From assembly GCF_003628505.1 (NCBI RefSeq), contig NZ_RBZP01000006.1, forward strand, positions 62,001 to 126,000: a stretch of DNA of 64,000 bases, in the 5' to 3' direction. The first letter of the stretch is position 1; every line of letters starts with the position of its first letter. The translations under genes and the position numbers were made by a program. The notes under the pieces are model-generated. The model ran no database searches. It had not been told where the DNA came from and saw nothing but the letters and a program-made list of their open reading frames with translations. This document shows positions 59,966 to 64,000 of the stretch, in pieces. This stretch comes from Oceanobacillus halophilus (lineage in GTDB: Bacteria; Bacillota; Bacilli; Bacillales; Amphibacillaceae).

Positions 59966-61891
59966 TTATTTTATTTCCATTTCTACTGGCAGGTTATTAG
60001 CTATAATTTCTTTGTACTTTTCCTTTTCGTCTTCGCTCATCCATATATGAATGATTCCATGGTCTTCACTGGTTCGAATCAAACGTCCTACTCCTTGTCT
60101 TAGTCGAAGCAGCATATATGGAAGGTCCACTTCTTTTTCCGAATTCTGTGCATGCTTCCTCTTTGCTTTGAATACAGGGTCGTTGGGCGGAAATGGAAGA
60201 GATGAAATAATTACTTGGGTCAATGCCTCCCCTGGAACATCCAGTCCTTCCCATAAATGATAGGTACACAGAACTGCAGAATGATTCAATTGAAATTTCC
60301 GTACGGTTTCACTAATTTCCTGATCCCCTTCATAGAGGATTGTAAAATTCCATTCTTTACTATTTGCCCAACTTCGAAAATCTTCCATTTCTTCTTTGGA
60401 TGAAAAGAGCAGTAAAGAATGACCTCTGTTTTCCTGAAGGGAATCCCCTATTTTACTCCACTTCTCACCATCATTTATGTGGCCAGATATCTTCATCTGC
60501 TCCTCATAATCAAATGGAGAGTTTACGGAGAAAGAATCATATTTTCCTATACCGAGACTTCTTGCTAAATAGGCAAAATCTCCACCCTGTGACAATGTTG
60601 CTGAGGAGAAGACAAAAGGAATTTTTTTGGAGAATACTTCCTTTTTCAAAACCTCTTCTACGAGTCTTGGCATAATTACTAAGCTCGTAGTCTCTCCGTT
60701 CTCCTCTAACCAATAGATCCCTTCATCATTTCTCAACAGAATTGATAAACCATTGGAGAAGAACTCTAAGTATTCTTCGATTATTTTTATATGATAATCA
60801 TCCATTGTAAATAATTCCGAATCAAATACAAGTTCTTCCAGTAATTTATTTACTTTTCCATAAAGTTTTTCAACAACTTTCGTAATACTGGGTGTTAACA
60901 AAACTTCCTGCCGATTAGATCCTTCGACAGGATAAGCAACTTCAGCAAATAGGTCGAACAGTTCATCATTTTCCATTAAAATATCTTCTACTAATAATAG
61001 TGACTGCTCGCGAACATCTTGCCCCATATAACCTGTTAGTACTTTTGTAAGTGTATCAAGATTATAACGGTAGGTTAGGCCTTTTTGTGCAGCAAATTCC
61101 AATAGATGTCCCTCATCAAAAATAACAGAACTAGCTTCTGGAAGTAGCGGCATCTGTCCTTCTCGTTTCCGAGATTCTTTTGTCCAAATATGTTCCATGT
61201 AAAAGTCGTGCGAACATATAATAATATCTGTCGCATGTCGGTAATACTCCCTATTTAACGTTTGCCCACTTCGATGACGAAATTCACAGGTAGAGCATTG
61301 CTGAAGGGGATCCCATGCAATCTTTTCCCATGACTCATTGGATACCCATGGATACTCTTTACGGTCCCCATATCGCTCAAAGCTTTTCATGGAGGTTCCC
61401 GTATTAAATACAAATTCAGGTATCTCTTGATATACCTTGGAAATATCCTCATTATCTGTCTTGTTAACAAGTGCATCCAGTTTCCGGACACAAACATATT
61501 GCTCCCGGGACTTAGCTAAACGCACATCAATATCAAGTCCCAATGCTTTTTCAAGTTTTTCAATATCTCCGCCCTTTTTAACTAACTGTTCAATTAACGT
61601 TTCATCTGCACAAGAAATAATTGCCGGTCTTCCCTTATAACGTGCATAGCAAATGGCATATAGTAAGTAAACAAATGTTTTCCCAGTCCCTACTCCAGCT
61701 TCGGCAAAAATCGTTCGTTTATGTTTAAAGGCCTGTTCCAATTGAAATGCCATATAAATCTGTTCATCACGCAGTTCATATCCTTGTTCAGGTAATATAT
61801 CGTAAAAAACATCGCCGACATAATCACCTAAGCGTTCGAAAAAGTTTTCTGTTTTGGAAACAGTAAATGGTAGTGAATGACTTCTATTCAT
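59966..61891 (-). CDS. DinG/YpvA-like ATP-dependent helicase
   Basis: 641 residues. XPD-type superfamily-2 helicase: Walker A FAEAGVGTGKTFVYLLYAI, DEAH-like SVIFDEGHLLEFAA, motif III-like FVFSSATLSQGG and motif VI LRLRQGVGRLIRTSEDHG. Cysteines in QYVCVRKL and QQCSTCEF suggest an iron-sulfur cluster, though a fourth ligand is not obvious. Unwinds DNA 5' to 3' and removes R-loops in relatives. ATG at 61891 with AAGGAG 6 bases away; a longer frame reaches 61969. Monocistronic. Confidence 0.88.
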   Translation of the reverse strand: MNRSHSLPFTVSKTENFFERLGDYVGDVFYDILPEQGYELRDEQIYMAFQLEQAFKHKRTIFAEAGVGTGKTFVYLLYAICYARYKGRPAIISCADETLIEQLVKKGGDIEKLEKALGLDIDVRLAKSREQYVCVRKLDALVNKTDNEDISKVYQEIPEFVFNTGTSMKSFERYGDRKEYPWVSNESWEKIAWDPLQQCSTCEFRHRSGQTLNREYYRHATDIIICSHDFYMEHIWTKESRKREGQMPLLPEASSVIFDEGHLLEFAAQKGLTYRYNLDTLTKVLTGYMGQDVREQSLLLVEDILMENDELFDLFAEVAYPVEGSNRQEVLLTPSITKVVEKLYGKVNKLLEELVFDSELFTMDDYHIKIIEEYLEFFSNGLSILLRNDEGIYWLEENGETTSLVIMPRLVEEVLKKEVFSKKIPFVFSSATLSQGGDFAYLARSLGIGKYDSFSVNSPFDYEEQMKISGHINDGEKWSKIGDSLQENRGHSLLLFSSKEEMEDFRSWANSKEWNFTILYEGDQEISETVRKFQLNHSAVLCTYHLWEGLDVPGEALTQVIISSLPFPPNDPVFKAKRKHAQNSEKEVDLPYMLLRLRQGVGRLIRTSEDHGIIHIWMSEDEKEKYKEIIANNLPVEMEIK

Positions 61892-62082
61892 GATAAACTC
61901 CTTCATCAACGTGCATACCACGTCATACATTACAAATTTAAAATATGTATTGCTTTCAGATTGCTTCAATCTATCCTAGTTTAGAAAAATACTAAAATCT
62001 TAAGTTGCAATACGTAACATTATACAAGAGATAGCAGAATATACATAAGGCAACAACTTATCATACAGAAAGAAGGATAGCG

Positions 62083-63486
62083 ATGCAATACTTTTATATT
62101 GTTCAACCTGGGGATACGTTAGCTGCTATTTCTGAAAGATGGCGAGTTTCCTTAACGTCCCTTGTTGCTGCAAATCATTTAAATTCTCCAAACCTCATTT
62201 TCGTAGGTCAACAATTATCGATTCCTCCTGGCGTTTTTCGATACCGTGTCAAATCTGGAGATACAGTCTACAGCCTCTCCCAATATTTTCGTGTTCATCC
62301 GTCTATTATTATTCAAAACAATCAACTCAAACCGCCATATACAATTTATGTTGACCAGCTGCTATTTATACCACCAGGAATGCCTTATTATATCGTTCAA
62401 CCTGGGGACACCTTGCATGATTTAGCTATACGATATCATGTAATAACAAACGGTAATAGAAATATAGAATTATTACAGCACGTTAATCAGCTGCCTTCCC
62501 CTTACATCTTTCCAGGAATGTGGTTGCAAATCCCCTACTCCCCTCCTGGGGGAAATGATAAGATTGCCTTTACCGCTAGTCAAAATGGGAATTATGATAT
62601 TTGGCTTTATCATTCAAAAGACGGTACTATTATTCAGCTCACAAATGGGATAGCGGATGTTTTTTCTGTTCCGGTATTTTCCCCGGATGGTAAGAGTATT
62701 GCTTTTGTCGGAAGGGAACGTTTGCTGTATGTGATTGACTTGGAGAACGATCGTTTATCAACCATTGATCAGTTTCATATGAACGATGACCTCCATATAG
62801 CTTGGTCTCCAAATAGCTCGACACTCAGTTATACAACAAGAAACCAAATCATATTCTATCAACTTACTAGTCATGCTGCTCAGAGTATTAAACAAACGGG
62901 AGCAACCAATGTACAATGGTTTCCTAATGGGTCAGAAATTGTTTACCAAGCACCTGATGAGAATGGGATTAGTCAGGTATATCGAATTTTAGTGAATGGC
63001 ACCGAGAGGCGACTTATTACCAATAATACAAATGGTCCCCTTCATGCTATTCAACTGTCCCCAGATGGTGACTTTTTGCTTTACACAACACCAGGAGCTA
63101 GCATTTCCCTTATACATACCATCGAACTTTCGACTGGAACTATTTTTGCACTAGAAGGAGGGCCTCTTGCCAAAAACTATTATCCTAGATGGAATCCCCA
63201 TTCACAGACAATAGCTTTCAGTGCTACAGCATATGAGGAGTTAGGGTATTTTAATCAGATTAGAACAGCAGAAAAGAATGGGGAGCAAGAGACCATCCAT
63301 GCCTTATCCAATTGTTTTGCAAGCCCAGTTACATGGTCAGTGGATGGGGATAAAATAGTCTATTTATCTGGATGTCAAGGTCAGGAATTTGCTAGCGAAA
63401 TATGGATGATTGATTTAAACGACCCAGTTCCAATAAAGCTACTAGAAAGTGACCTTACAATAATTTCGTTAAATTGGAAACCATAA
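62083..63486 (+). CDS. LysM (x3) plus TolB-like beta-propeller protein
   Basis: 467 residues. Three LysM modules: YIVQPGDTLAAISERWRVSL, YRVKSGDTVYSLSQYFRVHP and YIVQPGDTLHDLAIRYHVIT, each closing with an IPPG/IPYSPPG tail. From residue about 165 WD40/TolB-like blades follow (KIAFTASQNGNYDIWLY, VPVFSPDGKSIAFVG). LysM binds peptidoglycan or chitin. No signal peptide, so it is either cytoplasmic/spore-associated (as SafA-type LysM proteins) or released by other means. ATG with AAGGA 5 bases upstream. Confidence 0.9.
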   Translation: MQYFYIVQPGDTLAAISERWRVSLTSLVAANHLNSPNLIFVGQQLSIPPGVFRYRVKSGDTVYSLSQYFRVHPSIIIQNNQLKPPYTIYVDQLLFIPPGMPYYIVQPGDTLHDLAIRYHVITNGNRNIELLQHVNQLPSPYIFPGMWLQIPYSPPGGNDKIAFTASQNGNYDIWLYHSKDGTIIQLTNGIADVFSVPVFSPDGKSIAFVGRERLLYVIDLENDRLSTIDQFHMNDDLHIAWSPNSSTLSYTTRNQIIFYQLTSHAAQSIKQTGATNVQWFPNGSEIVYQAPDENGISQVYRILVNGTERRLITNNTNGPLHAIQLSPDGDFLLYTTPGASISLIHTIELSTGTIFALEGGPLAKNYYPRWNPHSQTIAFSATAYEELGYFNQIRTAEKNGEQETIHALSNCFASPVTWSVDGDKIVYLSGCQGQEFASEIWMIDLNDPVPIKLLESDLTIISLNWKP

Positions 63487-63624
63487 CAACTTTTTTGATA
63501 GAAACCTTTATACTATCCTAAATATTAAAAAACCATTGATATTTATTCATTCAACTGTACAATAACAGTTATAGTATTTCATTGTGCTATGTATTTGGAT
63601 TTGGACAGAAGGAAGGAATATCAA

Positions 63625-64000
63625 TTGGAAAAGGCAATTAGAAAAGAAAAAAACACTCAACCGGAGAATCAAACTGTTTACTCTATCTTATTTATTATAG
63701 GAATATGCCACCTCCTAAATGATTCGCTGCAAGCTGTTATTCCTGCGATGTTTCCTATTTTGGAAAAATCACTCGGATTAACTTTTACTCAACTCGGACT
63801 CATTACTTTCACATTAAATATGGTTTCCTCCGTCATGCAACCTGTCATTGGAATGTATACCGATAAGAAACCAATGCCATATGCGTTACCAATCGGTCTA
63901 TCATGCAGTATGATTGGCATGCTTGGTTTAGCTTTAGCACCTAATTTCTGGATGATTCTTGTTAGTGTTCTATTCATTGGTTTTGGATCAGCTATCTTTC
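63625..64000 (+). CDS. MFS transporter, Fsr (fosmidomycin-resistance) family, start only
   Basis: 125 residues seen, running off the window. TTG start with AAGGA 7 bases upstream; an in-frame ATG at 63589 lacks a ribosome-binding site. ICHLLNDSLQAVIPAMFPIL is the typical first-helix motif of the Fsr/YfnC exporters, followed by GLTFTQLGLITFTLNMVSSV and QPVIGMYTDKKP, the MFS loop 2-3 motif. Exports drugs or small metabolites. Confidence 0.85.
   Translation, partial: MEKAIRKEKNTQPENQTVYSILFIIGICHLLNDSLQAVIPAMFPILEKSLGLTFTQLGLITFTLNMVSSVMQPVIGMYTDKKPMPYALPIGLSCSMIGMLGLALAPNFWMILVSVLFIGFGSAIF

Overview
The window is about 64 kb of low-GC Firmicute chromosome. The best match is a Bacillaceae of the Oceanobacillus/Virgibacillus/Gracilibacillus kind. 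Pointers are strong AGGAGG-type ribosome-binding sites, many TTG/GTG starts, a B. subtilis-style eps operon with SinR logic, a des-desK-desR module and a NaChBac-type sodium channel. The genus is inferred from gene content only. No tRNA, rRNA, CRISPR array, transposase or prophage was recognised.

Layout. 1-1.1 kb: an ECF sigma factor and its membrane anti-sigma factor (cut by the window edge). 1.4-3.1 kb: a chromosomal ParM-like actin and a small partner, with an upstream region rich in palindromes. 3.4-10.5 kb: housekeeping and stress genes (large catalase, diguanylate cyclase, rlmN, SEC-C protein, metallophosphoesterase). 10.9-17.9 kb: a complete class II lasso-peptide cluster, transcribed leftwards as kinase, B1 (RRE), B2 (protease), nucleotidyltransferase, D (exporter), C (cyclase), A (precursor). 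The 50-aa precursor gene is new to this annotation. It overlaps the 3' end of the cyclase gene and predicts a 31-residue core with an Ala1-Asp9 ring and a C-terminal Ser. 18.3-50.8 kb: an unbroken leftward run of about 29 genes. It starts with epsA-epsB, an EAR/epsC antitermination RNA and epsC-D-F-G-like genes, continues through galE, epsL/M/N, a SinR homologue, many glycosyltransferases, a tagD/tagB-like pair, a pyruvyltransferase and an ABC flippase/exporter. It ends with an APH-fold kinase, an Sfp-type PPTase, a one-module NRPS and a beta-propeller lipoprotein. 51-64 kb: luciferase-like monooxygenase, a 380-bp palindromic intergenic repeat, sodium channel, wrbA-like, nitrilase, desR-desK-des, a solitary purC, Nudix, DinG-type helicase, LysM-TolB protein and the start of an MFS exporter.

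How it fits together. Eight 16-bp palindromes of one form (RTTCTYW-AT-WARGAAY, all with a central AT) lie in intergenic DNA. This is the geometry of B. subtilis SinR operators. One fills the 17-bp spacer of a TTGACA/TATTAT promoter in front of epsA; three more flank epsA-epsC; four lie in front of the lasso operon and the lasso cyclase-precursor pair. The SinR homologue that could read them is encoded inside the eps operon. The sequence therefore suggests a self-repressing matrix regulon that also includes a phospho-lasso peptide cluster. The EAR element would let polymerase traverse the roughly 30-kb operon. This link is inferred; operator and promoter calls are by eye.
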